From the NCBI GenBank assembly GCA_016699445.1, contig CP064976.1, positions 620,001-684,000 of the forward strand: a stretch of 64,000 bases of DNA. Direction: 5' to 3'. The translations under genes were made by a program, and so were the position numbers. Source of the stretch: Deltaproteobacteria bacterium. Its GTDB lineage: Bacteria > UBA10199 > JACPAL01 > GCA-016699445. The first letter of the stretch is position 1, and every line of letters starts with the position of its first letter. The notes under the pieces are model-generated. The model was given only the letters and a program-made list of their open reading frames with translations, had not been told where the DNA came from and did no database searches. Of this stretch, positions 46,300 through 56,200 are shown piece by piece.

Positions 46300-47337
46300 A
46301 TGAAAGCACTTGTTTACCAGGGACCTGGAGAAAAATCGTGGGAAGAAAAGTCAAAGCCCGTCATCATAAAACCAACAGATGCTGTTGTTAAGATTCTTAA
46401 GACAACAATATGCGGAACAGATTTGCACATCATGAAAGGCGATCTTCCTGCGGTGACAAAAGGAAGAATTATCGGGCATGAAGGGGTCGGCATGATTGAA
46501 GACGTCGGAAGCGCTGTCGGTAATTTTAAAATCGGAGATCACGTTATCATCTCCTGTATTACGTCTTGCGGGAAATGCGAATATTGCAAGAAAGGGATGT
46601 ATTCTCATTGCGAAGATGGCGGCTGGATACTGGGCAATCTGATAGATGGCACGCAAGCGGAATATGTCAGAATCCCCCATGCGGACAATAGCCTTTACCT
46701 GATTCCCGATGGTTCAGATGAGGAAGCTCTCGTGATGCTGAGCGATATTTTACCGACAGGCCTTGAATGCGGTGTTTTAAATGGCCAAGTCAAACCGGGA
46801 GACACAATCGCCATCGTCGGCGCGGGTCCGATCGGTATGGCAGCCTTATTAACCTCTCAATTTTACACTCCCGCGGAAATTATTGTTATCGATCTGGATA
46901 GTAACAGACTCGAAGTCGCAAAAACTTTTGGGGCGACCCATGTCATCAACAGTGGAGATGGAAAAGCCGTTAAAGAAGTCATGGCCCTCACAAACAACAA
47001 AGGAGTTGATGTCGCGATCGAAGCCGTTGGCCTGCCAGCTACGTTTGAATTATGCGAATCTATTGCAGGCGCCGGTGGGCACATTGCCAATATAGGAGTG
47101 CATGGAAAAAGTGTCACGCTGCATCTGGAAACTCTTTGGTCCAAGAACATAACCATTACCACACGGCTCGTGGATACCGTGACAACACCGATGTTGTTTA
47201 AGAATGTTCAATCCAAAAAAATCCAACCTCAAAAACTAATCACCCACCATTTCAAATTAGATCAAATCCTAAAAGCCTATGACGCCTTTGAAAATGCCTC
47301 GAAGGAAAAAACTTTAAAAGTGATGTTAACGAGTTAA
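46300..47337 (+). CDS. Zinc-dependent alcohol dehydrogenase
   Basis: 345 residues of the MDR family: TTICGTDLHIMKGDLPAV with the catalytic Cys, GHEGVGMIEDVG, the structural zinc cysteines CGKCEYCKKGMYSHC, then a Rossmann motif AIVGAGPIGMAALL and VIDLDSNRLEVAKTFGATHV. Intact. It most resembles the short-chain secondary alcohol or formaldehyde-type members. Substrate not decided from sequence. The 206-base spacer upstream has short inverted repeats but no clear promoter. Shine-Dalgarno is weak. Confidence 0.85.
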   Translation: MKALVYQGPGEKSWEEKSKPVIIKPTDAVVKILKTTICGTDLHIMKGDLPAVTKGRIIGHEGVGMIEDVGSAVGNFKIGDHVIISCITSCGKCEYCKKGMYSHCEDGGWILGNLIDGTQAEYVRIPHADNSLYLIPDGSDEEALVMLSDILPTGLECGVLNGQVKPGDTIAIVGAGPIGMAALLTSQFYTPAEIIVIDLDSNRLEVAKTFGATHVINSGDGKAVKEVMALTNNKGVDVAIEAVGLPATFELCESIAGAGGHIANIGVHGKSVTLHLETLWSKNITITTRLVDTVTTPMLFKNVQSKKIQPQKLITHHFKLDQILKAYDAFENASKEKTLKVMLTS

Positions 47338-47501
47338 TGGGGAGTTGGTTTCAGGAATATCAAAGTTTTTTTGAACGCATTTCTTAACGAGTCTTTAAGC
47401 TGTAAAAATATCGAAAGATAAAAACAAATCCCATTTTACTTAAACCAATTCTGTGCGTAGAGGTGGTCAGAAAATTAATATTTTCACTTAAAGGAACCTC
47501 C

Positions 47502-48350
47502 ATGATTCAATCAAAAGGTATCGCCGCCCAGTCAGCAAAGACGCCACTTGCACCATTCTCTTTCGAGCGCCGGGATCCCAAGGAACACGACGTCGTGATC
47601 GCGATTCATTACTGTGGCATTTGCCATTCCGACATCCATCAAGCGCGTGACGAATGGGGCGGGGCTACTTTTCCGATGGTGCCGGGGCATGAGATCACGG
47701 GTATCGTGACGAGCGTGGGAGATCGCGTGACGAAATTCAAGGCCGGAGACCCCGTGGGTGTTGGATGCATGGTGGATGCGTGTCGTGTTTGCGAGCCGTG
47801 CCGAAATGGCTTGCAGCAGTATTGCCAAGACGGGGTGGCGTTCACGTACAACAGCACCGAACGCGACGGGAAGACTCCGACGTTCGGCGGTTATTCAAAC
47901 AACATCGTCGTCGACGAGAACTTCGTCTTACGCCTCCCGAAAAACCTGCCTTTAGACGCAAGCTCTCCCCTCCTTTGCGCCGGCATCACCCTCTACTCAC
48001 CTTTAAAACATTGGAAAGCAGGTCCTGGGAAAAAAGTCGCGATCGTGGGATTGGGAGGACTCGGCCACATGGGCGTCAAGATCGCCGCGGCCCTCGGCGC
48101 CTTCTCGCTCATCATCGGTCGCCGCAGCCTCGCCGGATCCCTCATCGGAGGTCTCCCCGAAACCCAGGAAATGCTCGACTTCTGCGGAGACCATAACATC
48201 ACCAGCGACATCGAACTCATCCCGATCCAAAAAGTGAACGAAGCCTACGAGCGCATGCTAAAGAGTGACGTGCGGTATCGCTTCGTGATCGATATGAAAT
48301 CTTTGGCTGATGGTGATCATAAGAGTTTTCTGTTGAATATCTTTCGCTGA
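47502..48350 (+). CDS. YahK/AdhA-type alcohol dehydrogenase with internal deletion
   Basis: 282 residues, about 70 fewer than the family. It starts at ATG 47502 (AAGGAACC before it). The catalytic half is complete: CGICHSDIHQARDEWG, VPGHEITGIV, CMVDACRVCEPCRNGLQQYC. It then reads VGLGGLGHMGVKIAAALGA and jumps straight to FSLIIGRRSLAGSLIGGLPE. The family's second Rossmann half, about 70 residues, is missing in frame, so the NAD(P)-binding core is broken. Base composition and codon use are far more GC-rich than neighbours. Probably inactive. Confidence 0.8.
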   Translation: MIQSKGIAAQSAKTPLAPFSFERRDPKEHDVVIAIHYCGICHSDIHQARDEWGGATFPMVPGHEITGIVTSVGDRVTKFKAGDPVGVGCMVDACRVCEPCRNGLQQYCQDGVAFTYNSTERDGKTPTFGGYSNNIVVDENFVLRLPKNLPLDASSPLLCAGITLYSPLKHWKAGPGKKVAIVGLGGLGHMGVKIAAALGAFSLIIGRRSLAGSLIGGLPETQEMLDFCGDHNITSDIELIPIQKVNEAYERMLKSDVRYRFVIDMKSLADGDHKSFLLNIFR

Positions 48351-48363
48351 TTACCTTCTTAAT

Positions 48364-48567
48364 ATGGAGTTAGGGAATATAGTGCCCACGCACTTCATCT
48401 ACCGTGTGCCCAAGAACGAAAAAAAAACGGGCGATCCGAGGATGGTCATTCGATTCTCCAAGGAAAAATCACCGAGTTTTTTCTCCAAGCTAGTTCTGAA
48501 GATGGCCGACACGCTGACATCCTTTATCGATGTTGGATTTAATTCTGAAAATACACCACTTAATTAA
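48364..48567 (+). CDS. Short hypothetical protein
   Basis: 67 residues (FIYRVPKNEKKTGDPRMVIR, FFSKLVLKMADTLTSFIDVG) with no clear Shine-Dalgarno and no family known to me. Listed because it fills the space between two genes and has a coding-like composition. Confidence 0.25.
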   Translation: MELGNIVPTHFIYRVPKNEKKTGDPRMVIRFSKEKSPSFFSKLVLKMADTLTSFIDVGFNSENTPLN

Positions 48568-48620
48568 GGTTCAGTCGTGCGTCCCCAGATTCTGGACATA
48601 GGACTATTTCGTATCAATTT

Positions 48621-49103
48621 TTAAACTTCTTTACCTTGCTGACCTGCATGGTAGGTTGCATAAACATAAACAGAAACTTTCAAATCACCGAGTTTTTCCT
48701 CAATGATCGGAAATACATCTTTCCACTCCAAACCACCTACCCCTGTAGCCAAACGTGGCACTGCAACACTCTCAATTTTTTCTTTCTGAATAAACTCTCT
48801 CAAAGATTCTAGAGACTTTCTCACATAACTCAAATCCGCCTTCCCCGGATGACCCGCAGAACCTTCAGCCGCCTCTTGAGTCAGAAGATTCGCAATCATC
48901 TGATTGGGACCTGCCCATACCCAAATCGTTCCCGACTTGGGATGCCGCTCATGACAGTAATGTCTAAAATCCTTAGCCATTGCAGGCCATCTTTCGCGAA
49001 GAGCTAAAGCCAAACCTTGATTAAAATGATCTTGCGGAGCGACCCCCTGCACAATCAACTTCGCCTTGGATAATAAAATATCACCTTCAACTTGCTGGAT
49101 CAT
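48621..49103 (-). CDS. Macro-domain protein
   Basis: 160 residues, a single macro domain: MIQQVEGDILLSKAKLIVQG at the ADP-ribose-binding N-terminus, and VAVPRLATGVGGLEWKDVF with the conserved loop near the end. Macro domains bind or remove ADP-ribose. Its distance from a DarT-like partner is not met here: no DarT is seen. Single gene, good start. Confidence 0.85.
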   Translation of the reverse strand: MIQQVEGDILLSKAKLIVQGVAPQDHFNQGLALALRERWPAMAKDFRHYCHERHPKSGTIWVWAGPNQMIANLLTQEAAEGSAGHPGKADLSYVRKSLESLREFIQKEKIESVAVPRLATGVGGLEWKDVFPIIEEKLGDLKVSVYVYATYHAGQQGKEV

Positions 49104-49271
49104 ATGTAACCCCTTTTGAGATTGCTCTTATAGTGAGTTCCCTTAAAAAATATGATCTTGGTCAGTTTTTTTATTTATTATCAGGAAGAATATCTGATTA
49201 AAGAACCTTAAAAATCATTTTTAAAGAAACAATTTTCAATTCCCACCGATTATCCCTAAAAGGATTATTTT

Positions 49272-50315
49272 GTGAAAGTTACAACTTTACCTAACATCGT
49301 CTCACCAACCTCTTTTGCAAATCCTGCCACTAACGATGGAGCAAGAGATCCTTTGCAATTTGATTTTGGAGTGGCTGCGCAAGCAGCTCAATGTCCACCT
49401 GCAAATGATACACACCCCCGGCCTTCTATTTTTGATCCAGCTGCTTATGATTTTGGACACAGTCTATGGCAGCCCTGGCAACAAAAATGGGCTGAAGCAT
49501 TTCAAACAACACGTACACACGCTCACCCTCTTTATCCTTTGACCGGAGTTTTTTCCATGGATCAACTACTCCATCTGTACAAAGCTTTGAGATGGATCAA
49601 GTCACTCAACCCTGCCTTCACATTGGAAGCGCTCAGGCCAGAACAAAACCGTTCGCAAGCCGTCGTCGACCGCCTCAATGCACTCCCAGCCTCTCAACGC
49701 CAGACCTTTGAGCGCGTCTATACTCACTTACAACAGGTGCAGGGACGTTTTACAGATCAGCATATCGTGCCTTACCTGGCACATCATGAAATTGAAAAAG
49801 GTCTCTTTTCTTTGCCTCCGCCTTTTTCAAAACCTAGAGGTTCCACAGACACTGCCTTTTTGGCTTTTCAAAATTTAGTGATGGCGATGCATGGTCGTGC
49901 CGTTCCAGAAGCGTGCATCCCGCAAGACAACCATTCTTTTCATTTTTATCTTCACGCCCTTCACGCACTTTCCTGCCCAGGAATACCTCAGTTACGTCTT
50001 CACTTTTCTTTCCATGAAGGGACGGGAATTGCTCAGTTAGGCAATACGTGGAAACGGACAAATCCTAAAATCAATCATGCCCGTCGCTACTTCATCGCTA
50101 TTTTACAAGAACCATCAAACACTCGTTGGCGCTATGTTTTTGTCTCACACACAGACACACGCTACGATGCACCAAAACCTTACAACATCATCCATCTCTT
50201 CGATCCCACTCAACCCACACAACCCCATATCACGATGCCTCTCACAAAATTTGCGGAACAATGGGGACGGGCTTTTCTACAATGCTATATGGTGAGTGTG
50301 CAGAAGAGTGATTGA
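49272..50315 (+). CDS. Hypothetical protein, unknown
   Basis: 347 residues, no signal peptide or membrane segment. N-terminus is Pro/Ala/Asn-rich (PNIVSPTSFANPATND), the middle is helical (LYKALRWIKSLNPAFTLEAL), and a His/Tyr-rich C-terminal half follows (HFSFHEGTGIAQLG, RYVFVSHTDTRY). I recognise no family. GTG at 49272 is the likely start with AAAGGATT before it. Codon use matches neighbours. Confidence 0.5.
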   Translation: MKVTTLPNIVSPTSFANPATNDGARDPLQFDFGVAAQAAQCPPANDTHPRPSIFDPAAYDFGHSLWQPWQQKWAEAFQTTRTHAHPLYPLTGVFSMDQLLHLYKALRWIKSLNPAFTLEALRPEQNRSQAVVDRLNALPASQRQTFERVYTHLQQVQGRFTDQHIVPYLAHHEIEKGLFSLPPPFSKPRGSTDTAFLAFQNLVMAMHGRAVPEACIPQDNHSFHFYLHALHALSCPGIPQLRLHFSFHEGTGIAQLGNTWKRTNPKINHARRYFIAILQEPSNTRWRYVFVSHTDTRYDAPKPYNIIHLFDPTQPTQPHITMPLTKFAEQWGRAFLQCYMVSVQKSD

Positions 50316-50364
50316 TATATATTTTATAGTAGCCTCAACCCCAAACAACTTGTAGTCGGACTAC

Positions 50365-50724
50365 ATGACGTCTTTATTCATCTCTTTTATTGTGCGCGTA
50401 TTTTCATTTGCAACAAGTGTCTTTGTTGTCTCGCGACTCCTGTCAGGTATTCAGGTAGGAAATTTTTCTACAGCAGTCTCGGTGGCTCTGGTCTATGGAG
50501 TTTTCAACTTCATCGCCTATTATATTTTTGGATTGTTCACACTGCCTTTTGGGATTTTAACTTTGGGTCTTGGTTTTTGGATCACCAATACCATCCTTCT
50601 TTTAATGACATCTTCTTTTGTATCCGGATTTCAGGTCGCAGGATTTTTTTCAGCGATGATCGCTTCTGCTTTGATCTCGCTCATCAACTGTATCCTACAT
50701 GTGATGCTTCGAAACATTCTCTAA
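50365..50724 (+). CDS. Four-helix YvlD/phage-holin-4-like membrane protein
   Basis: 119 residues with four hydrophobic helices (VRVFSFATSVFVVSRLL, AVSVALVYGVFNFIAYYIFG, FGILTLGLGFWITNTILLLM, FFSAMIASALISLINCIL). The pattern matches PF04020. These are small envelope proteins of unclear function. No partner gene is evident. Confidence 0.75.
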   Translation: MTSLFISFIVRVFSFATSVFVVSRLLSGIQVGNFSTAVSVALVYGVFNFIAYYIFGLFTLPFGILTLGLGFWITNTILLLMTSSFVSGFQVAGFFSAMIASALISLINCILHVMLRNIL

Positions 50725-50753
50725 GAAGACTATCATCAATCCTTGCAAATCTC

Positions 50754-50906
50754 TTAACGATTCTTAGGAGCACCGGATTTTGTTTGGATGGTTTTTCGAT
50801 CTTCACGCACGTCGCGTGATTTAGAAAAAGGTTTGGCCTTTTTGACCTTGGGTTTAGAAACAGATTTTTTGATCGCCTTGATTGTTTTGTCGAGATTGCG
50901 AGACAT
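50754..50906 (-). CDS. Small very basic protein (50 residues)
   Basis: A short gene with a perfect Shine-Dalgarno (AAAGGAGC) before ATG 50906. The product is MSRNLDKTIKAIKKSVSKPK followed by Lys/Arg-rich sequence ending SGAPKNR, with no hydrophobic or acidic parts. It could be a nucleic-acid-binding small protein. It lies 11 bases after the next gene upstream on the same strand. Unrecognised family. Confidence 0.6.
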   Translation of the reverse strand: MSRNLDKTIKAIKKSVSKPKVKKAKPFSKSRDVREDRKTIQTKSGAPKNR

Positions 50907-50917
50907 AATAAGCTCCT

Positions 50918-51145
50918 TTAGCTTTCTAATACTTTTTCCACTTTTTTAATCTTAAAAGAATTTTCTGTACTACGACCAGCGCCTACCATTTCCCCGGAGG
51001 GCATGATATCAAAAAACTCGGGCTTAAACTTCGCCACCCACGTATCCACCAACTCTTCCGGCAAAAGATGCACCTTCCCGCCTTTGTGCCACCAATAAAA
51101 CTGTCCATTATCAGCTGTGACTTTTATTTTATAAAATTTTTCCAT
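50918..51145 (-). CDS. Small hypothetical protein
   Basis: 75 residues, MEKFYKIKVTADNGQFYWWH onwards, beta-rich, with no family known to me. ATG 51145 has AGGAGAT as Shine-Dalgarno. Between the basic small protein and the BrnA-like antitoxin, all on the minus strand, likely one operon. No function can be given. Confidence 0.55.
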   Translation of the reverse strand: MEKFYKIKVTADNGQFYWWHKGGKVHLLPEELVDTWVAKFKPEFFDIMPSGEMVGAGRSTENSFKIKKVEKVLES

Positions 51146-51162
51146 GAGAAAAATCTCCTACA

Positions 51163-51426
51163 TTATATTTGAACATAATGCCCAATGTTTTCTTCTAAGA
51201 TTGATTTAATGAGTCGCTGATATTTTATATGATGTGTATCCGCCGCTTTTTTCAAGAGATCCAACAGATCTGAAGATATACGAAGCGAAATCACCTTATC
51301 CTGATTTTTCAAATGCATCTTTACTGGCTTTAAATCTTTGGCTTCTAAATAATCCCCAAGATCCGTCTTCTCCACAAACTTCGCAAAGGACTTACGACTC
51401 TTTAATTTCGGCAATGGCTTCTTCAT
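51163..51426 (-). CDS. brnA: BrnA-like antitoxin
   Basis: 87 residues with a ribbon-helix-helix core (KVISLRISSDLLDLLKKAAD, HHIKYQRLIKSILEENI). It overlaps the toxin gene by 35 bases. BrnA binds BrnT and represses the operon. The N-terminal part is Lys-rich, like known BrnA proteins. Normal length. Confidence 0.85.
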   Translation of the reverse strand: MKKPLPKLKSRKSFAKFVEKTDLGDYLEAKDLKPVKMHLKNQDKVISLRISSDLLDLLKKAADTHHIKYQRLIKSILEENIGHYVQI

Positions 51427-51721
51427 AAATTTTTCTCTCTTTTCGATGCATCGGCCTGGCTGAAATCGGTCTCACCAAAGCCAACCCGTCTTTGCTTCTC
51501 ATGGTAAAAGCTATGGTTAGTGAGCGTTTTTCCTGTGTCGCTCCAAAAGCAATAAACCGTTCTTCATCCGCACTATGCTTAGCATCCGAAAAAATCATCA
51601 AGGGAGCATTCAAGAAAACTTCTTCAATCTCCTGAATACTCACACCATGTTTCTTGAGATTCTTCTCAAAATTCCCAACATCCCATTCAAACCCATCTAT
51701 TTCCAAATTTTGATTATCCAT
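51392..51721 (-). CDS. brnT: BrnT-like RNase toxin
   Basis: 109 residues. BrnT motifs are visible: FEWDVGNFEKNLKKHGVSI, then ERFIAFGATQEKRSLTIAFT and RPISARPMHRKERKIYEEAI. The fold is RelE-like and the family cuts RNA. First gene of the toxin-antitoxin pair. Its promoter lies in the AT-rich 51.7-52.0 kb spacer. Confidence 0.85.
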   Translation of the reverse strand: MDNQNLEIDGFEWDVGNFEKNLKKHGVSIQEIEEVFLNAPLMIFSDAKHSADEERFIAFGATQEKRSLTIAFTMRSKDGLALVRPISARPMHRKERKIYEEAIAEIKES

Positions 51722-52225
51722 ATAAGTTACAATTTAGTCAATACTGTTGTATATACAATAACGTTTTCTCAAATCAGTAAGATAAAGCCTATGAGCAATT
51801 TTTGGACCAGAGAATTTTTAAGAAAAAATGAGGAATTAAAGTGAAAATGAGTTTTAAAATAAGATGATGAGTTTGATTTTTGGACTCAGGATAAGAATAT
51901 TTTATCAGAAAATAATGTCTTGACGTATATGCAATCATCCTAAACAAACTATTGAAAATGGATAAATTTCTCTCAGATATTCTTACAAATTTGGGGAAAA
52001 TTGCTGAGCACACCATAACACTTTTAATTATTTTTTCTGGCACAGCAGCATTCCTTATTTTTAATCCAGAATATAAAAAAACTATTTTCCCGTGGTGTCT
52101 TGCTACAGACAGTCGCAGCCACTTATGAAAAACATTTGAGAGCAGGTGGTACCTAACCCTTAAATTTTAGGGACACACGATGGAGCCTAAATTTAATTTG
52201 CAAATAATCTCCTCATTTTTAATAG
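51722..52225. other. AT-rich 504-base spacer
   Basis: Very AT-rich, no convincing full-length gene. It contains the brnTA promoter region and a short possible membrane peptide gene at 51958-52128 described separately. A long antisense reading frame (52043-51789) has no start signal and looks like chance. Confidence 0.5.
51958..52128 (+). CDS. Short membrane peptide or truncated gene
   Basis: 56 residues, MDKFLSDILTNLGKIAEHTI with one membrane helix (TLLIIFSGTAAFLIF) then NPEYKKTIFPW. It looks like the N-terminus of a larger membrane protein cut short after about 45 residues. A weak Shine-Dalgarno is present. Likely a remnant, or a small membrane protein. Confidence 0.3.
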   Translation: MDKFLSDILTNLGKIAEHTITLLIIFSGTAAFLIFNPEYKKTIFPWCLATDSRSHL

Positions 52226-52594
52226 TTATTCAACATTTACTTTCCCCACCCAATACGCCCACGCAATCAATACACCTTGTATCGGCAATCGGAGCAGCAA
52301 TCCGAGCCTTGGAATGTCCGGGAATCGCTCGGGGCGGAGATACATGTGGAGATTTGCGGGGAAGACGGCGATGAAAAGGAGGATGATGGCCCAAGAGGAT
52401 ATTTTGGAAATTTTTGGGATTTGCAAAGCGATACCTAAAATGATCTCGCTTACACCACTGATCCACACCATCCACAGAGGTGCTGGGATATAGGGTGGAA
52501 CAATTTTCAAAAAGAACTCTGTGTTCAAAAAATGTAAACAACCAGCACTGATGAGCAAGAGGCTTAAAAGAATTTTGAAAATGTTTTTGAGCAT
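52226..52594 (-). CDS. DoxX-family membrane protein
   Basis: 122 residues with four hydrophobic helices (IFKILLSLLLISAGCLHFL, VWISGVSEIILGIALQIPK, ISSWAIILLFIAVFPANLHM). The conserved SGVSEIILG and FPANLHMYL motifs match DoxX-like proteins. Intact. Function of this group is not settled. Confidence 0.8.
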   Translation of the reverse strand: MLKNIFKILLSLLLISAGCLHFLNTEFFLKIVPPYIPAPLWMVWISGVSEIILGIALQIPKISKISSWAIILLFIAVFPANLHMYLRPERFPDIPRLGLLLRLPIQGVLIAWAYWVGKVNVE

Positions 52595-52677
52595 ATACTA
52601 AAGACTTTTTTCTTTACGCCGATAATTGCCGATGTCGAGTGGACACTTTTCAAATTTTCACCTAGCGGTTTTGTGTC

Positions 52678-53250
52678 ATGCTCTTCACACTTCATTCCTT
52701 ATCTGGAAAAATTGCTGGCATTGTGGCTCTCTTAGGATTTGCACCTTACATCCTTTCAACGATTAAAAGAAAAAATAAACCCAATCGAGCCACATGGATC
52801 ATATGGTTTGTCGTGAGCTTAATTCTTTTGACCAGCTACCGATCAGCAGGGGCTACAGACACGCTTTGGGTGAGCATGACCAATGTTATTTTTTGTGGCA
52901 CCGTAGCCATTCTCTCGATTCGATACGGTCAAGGAGGGTGGAATTTTTTTGATCTCTGCTGTTTGTGTGGAGCCGGTATAGGACTCTTTCTCTGGTGGTA
53001 TTTTAAATCCCCTCTTCCCACTCTCTATATAAGTCTTGTCATTGATGCTATAGGAGCCCTTCCCACATTAAAAAAAGCTTATCATCACCCTAAAAGTGAA
53101 GATGCTGTCAGCTGGATTCTTTTTTGGATCGCCAATACCATCAATCTTTTCGCTATTGAAACATGGGCTCCACAAATCAGCCTCTACCCTCTATATTTAT
53201 TTTTAATTTCAGGAATGATGGTGGGAATTCTAAAACGTCAAAGAGGTTAA
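52678..53250 (+). CDS. Multi-pass membrane protein, PQ-loop-like
   Basis: 190 residues with six hydrophobic segments (IAGIVALLGFAPYILSTIK, WIIWFVVSLILLTSY, LYPLYLFLISGMMVGILK). The motif GFAPYILSTIKRKNKPNRATW followed by a similar ALPTLKKAYHHPKSEDAVSW, shown here in parts, looks like a duplicated PQ-loop half. Sugar/amino-acid transport is unproven. Single gene. Confidence 0.55.
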   Translation: MLFTLHSLSGKIAGIVALLGFAPYILSTIKRKNKPNRATWIIWFVVSLILLTSYRSAGATDTLWVSMTNVIFCGTVAILSIRYGQGGWNFFDLCCLCGAGIGLFLWWYFKSPLPTLYISLVIDAIGALPTLKKAYHHPKSEDAVSWILFWIANTINLFAIETWAPQISLYPLYLFLISGMMVGILKRQRG

Positions 53251-53253
53251 TAA

Positions 53254-56200
53254 CTAATAATCTTCTAATTTTTCCATCTCCTGATACACCTTTATAATAT
53301 CATTGGCTGTTCCTTCACCTTTGACAATCAGAGAGGCTTCCTGCCTCTGAAAGGGACTGCTTAAATCTCGCGAGGCTGAAAGCCAATTGAATGATCCTTC
53401 AACTAAAATCTTATCATCAACAGCCAGTGTCTTATTATGAATGCCTCGCTTGAGCTTGACTTCAACACCAATTTTCTTGAGATATTCTCGACCTTTTTTA
53501 GATTGAGGTTTCAACTGACGATTTTCCATATCCAAAAAAGCATCTGTAAACACCTTCACCTCAACACCTCTTTTTACTGCATCTCCCAAATATTTTTCCA
53601 AATGATCTGCTTCCAATGCTGAAATAGAAATAAAAGGTGATACAATTAAAATCTGTTTTTTTGCACTAACAATCGAATCTATTAGACAAGTTCGATGGGT
53701 CTGAAGATTACTAATACGCTCCACAACTCCAGTAAAAGTAGCGGGGATGATGGGATCATCAAAGAGAAACGTATCATCAAGCGCATTTTTTGGTGACGCG
53801 AAAAGTAGAGAAGCCAAAGCACCGGAAGGTCTGTCGATTCTATCAGGCTGAAAAAAATCCATATTTCCGAACACTAGAAAATGCTCTTTGGCACGCGAAA
53901 CAGCGACATTAAGCATATTCCAGCCTTTATCAAAAAAACAATTAGCCTCCTTATCCTGACGCCCATAAACAGGTGAGAAGAGGATCAACGGCCTCTCAGA
54001 ACCCTGCAGGCCATGAACCGTACCAACAGTAATATTATCTAAAATATTTCTTTCTTTTAATGCCTTTAAAATAACATCTTTTTGTGCTTGGAAAGGCGTG
54101 ACGATTGCCAAAATTTGTTTAAGACCTTTCGGGTTTCCTTTTCCATAGACTGTAAGCAGGTCATTCTTCCACCTACTAATCCACGCAGCTATAGCCGCAG
54201 CCTCAACACTATTTGAACGACTCCCCATATTTTGTTCAGAGTAGCTAGGCACATGACAATAGCCCAAGGCTGGAAGGTTCAAATCAGGATCACCCCTCAC
54301 ATAATCTAAAGATCCCACTTTTGGAATGAGCAAGTTTTGATATACAAAGTGGTTACAAAAATAAATGATCTCATCAACACAACGACGATGCTCTTGAAGA
54401 AGTGTCCCCTGAAATTGATTTTCAGCCGGCAATTTATATTTCGATAGATTCTGGGCCATCCTCATCAGACTCCCTGAGCTACAGGCATACCCAAGATCTG
54501 AAATCTTCTGAAACTCAGTCTCACTTATAACAGAAAGGCTTTTCCTCATATTCGATAGATCAATCTTTTGACTGGGAATTTTTGAGATAGGCTCAATCTG
54601 ATAGACGTCACCCATCACAATGGCTTTCTTAGCCAGGGCAAAAGAAGGTACAGCTACTTCAGGAGAAACCTGCCCTGCCTCATCGACAATGAGTAAATCA
54701 AAAAACTTATAGAGAGGTTGCCTGATCCAACCACTACCCAATGGATCATTGTAAGCATAGCTCACAAACTTAGGGGCTGAATGAAAAGTAGAAACAAAGA
54801 ATGGTGTTAGATAAGAAATGAGACCAAAAACTTTCTCTCGACTATGCTTGCCTTTATTTAATTTTTCAAACGCCCTATCATCTCTATCTAACACCCATCG
54901 GCCTTCCCAATAATGAACTGCCAACCAAAAAGACTTAAAACGATGATTAAGATCACAATATAACTGCAGTTTCTCCATGAGAGACGCTGTCTTCCAAAGA
55001 ATACTGAGAGCAGCCTTCTCATCTGGTTCCCGACAAGCTATGAGATTATTCCAAAGATTTATAAATTTTCGGTAATTTGATAAACAGTCTTCTGCTCTCT
55101 TATTTTTTAAAGACTTTTCGTTTACACGAACTTTTGAAGAAATATGAAGCGCTTCTAATCTTAAGAGCAAACTTTGTACGGGCAATAATGAAATTTCTTT
55201 TAAAGAAGTATGCTTTTGAAACAGAATATTGAGATCACTCTCTCTTTTTCGACGGATAGAAGGGATAAAGCAGAATATTTTTTTAAAAAAACTCTGTCTT
55301 AAAGTAGCTCCTCACTTCAAGAATCAAGGCTTGAAGCAAATCACAATCTTTTTCTAAATCCTTCTGTTCTTCTAACCATTTCCCAAGTTTTTCTTCTCCA
55401 ACACTGATGTTAGAATCACTTGTCTCAAATAAATTTATATAATCTTGAAGCCTCTCAGATTGAGAGTCCATATCATTGAGATTTTCTATAAGTCGTTCTC
55501 TTAAAAACTCAGTCATTCCCTTCACATCAGATGCATTTGCTTCTGGAAATTGAATTTTGAACTTTTCTAAAAAGTACAAACAACAAGTTTCTTTCGAGTG
55601 CTTATCTACATAGTCTTGATACCAACTCAATAGTCCTGACCGCGCAGACTTGGAATTCTGAATGACAAGGTATTGTCGATCTTGAGCTTCTTTTAATTTC
55701 ACATAAGAACTTGATATGAGATACGTTCCAAAAGACTCAAGATCTGGCAGCCATCTATGAAAAAGCCCACCCGGCATCGGAACTTTTTTACAACAATCCA
55801 AAACATTAGTAATAGCCTGATTATTTGTTGAACATGTCAAAATAGCCGCAGGATATTTTCCTTCCAGAGCTGATTGCACAACATGATTGGCATAGACACT
55901 TTGAAGCAACGTTGTCTTCCCCGTTCCAGGAGGGCCATTGACGGCCAGCGTCTCTCCATCATTTAATTGCACACTCAAAACAAGACTATCTCTCTGTGAT
56001 TTTGAAAGAGGAAATTGATTCCCCATTTGACCCAAATGGATTTTGAATGTGTTGATTTTAGAAATATCAGGCACGCTAGATAATTGAGGCTCAAAAGATA
56101 GATATTTTTTTAGAAGCAAAGGCCATTCTTCAGAACGAATACTCATGAGACGATCATATAGATTTAAAATATTTTCACCCACTCCATAAATTTCTAAGGG

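Noticed and set aside
51789..52043. Minus-strand 84-residue frame
   Set aside because: AT-rich chance frame without Shine-Dalgarno or family resemblance.
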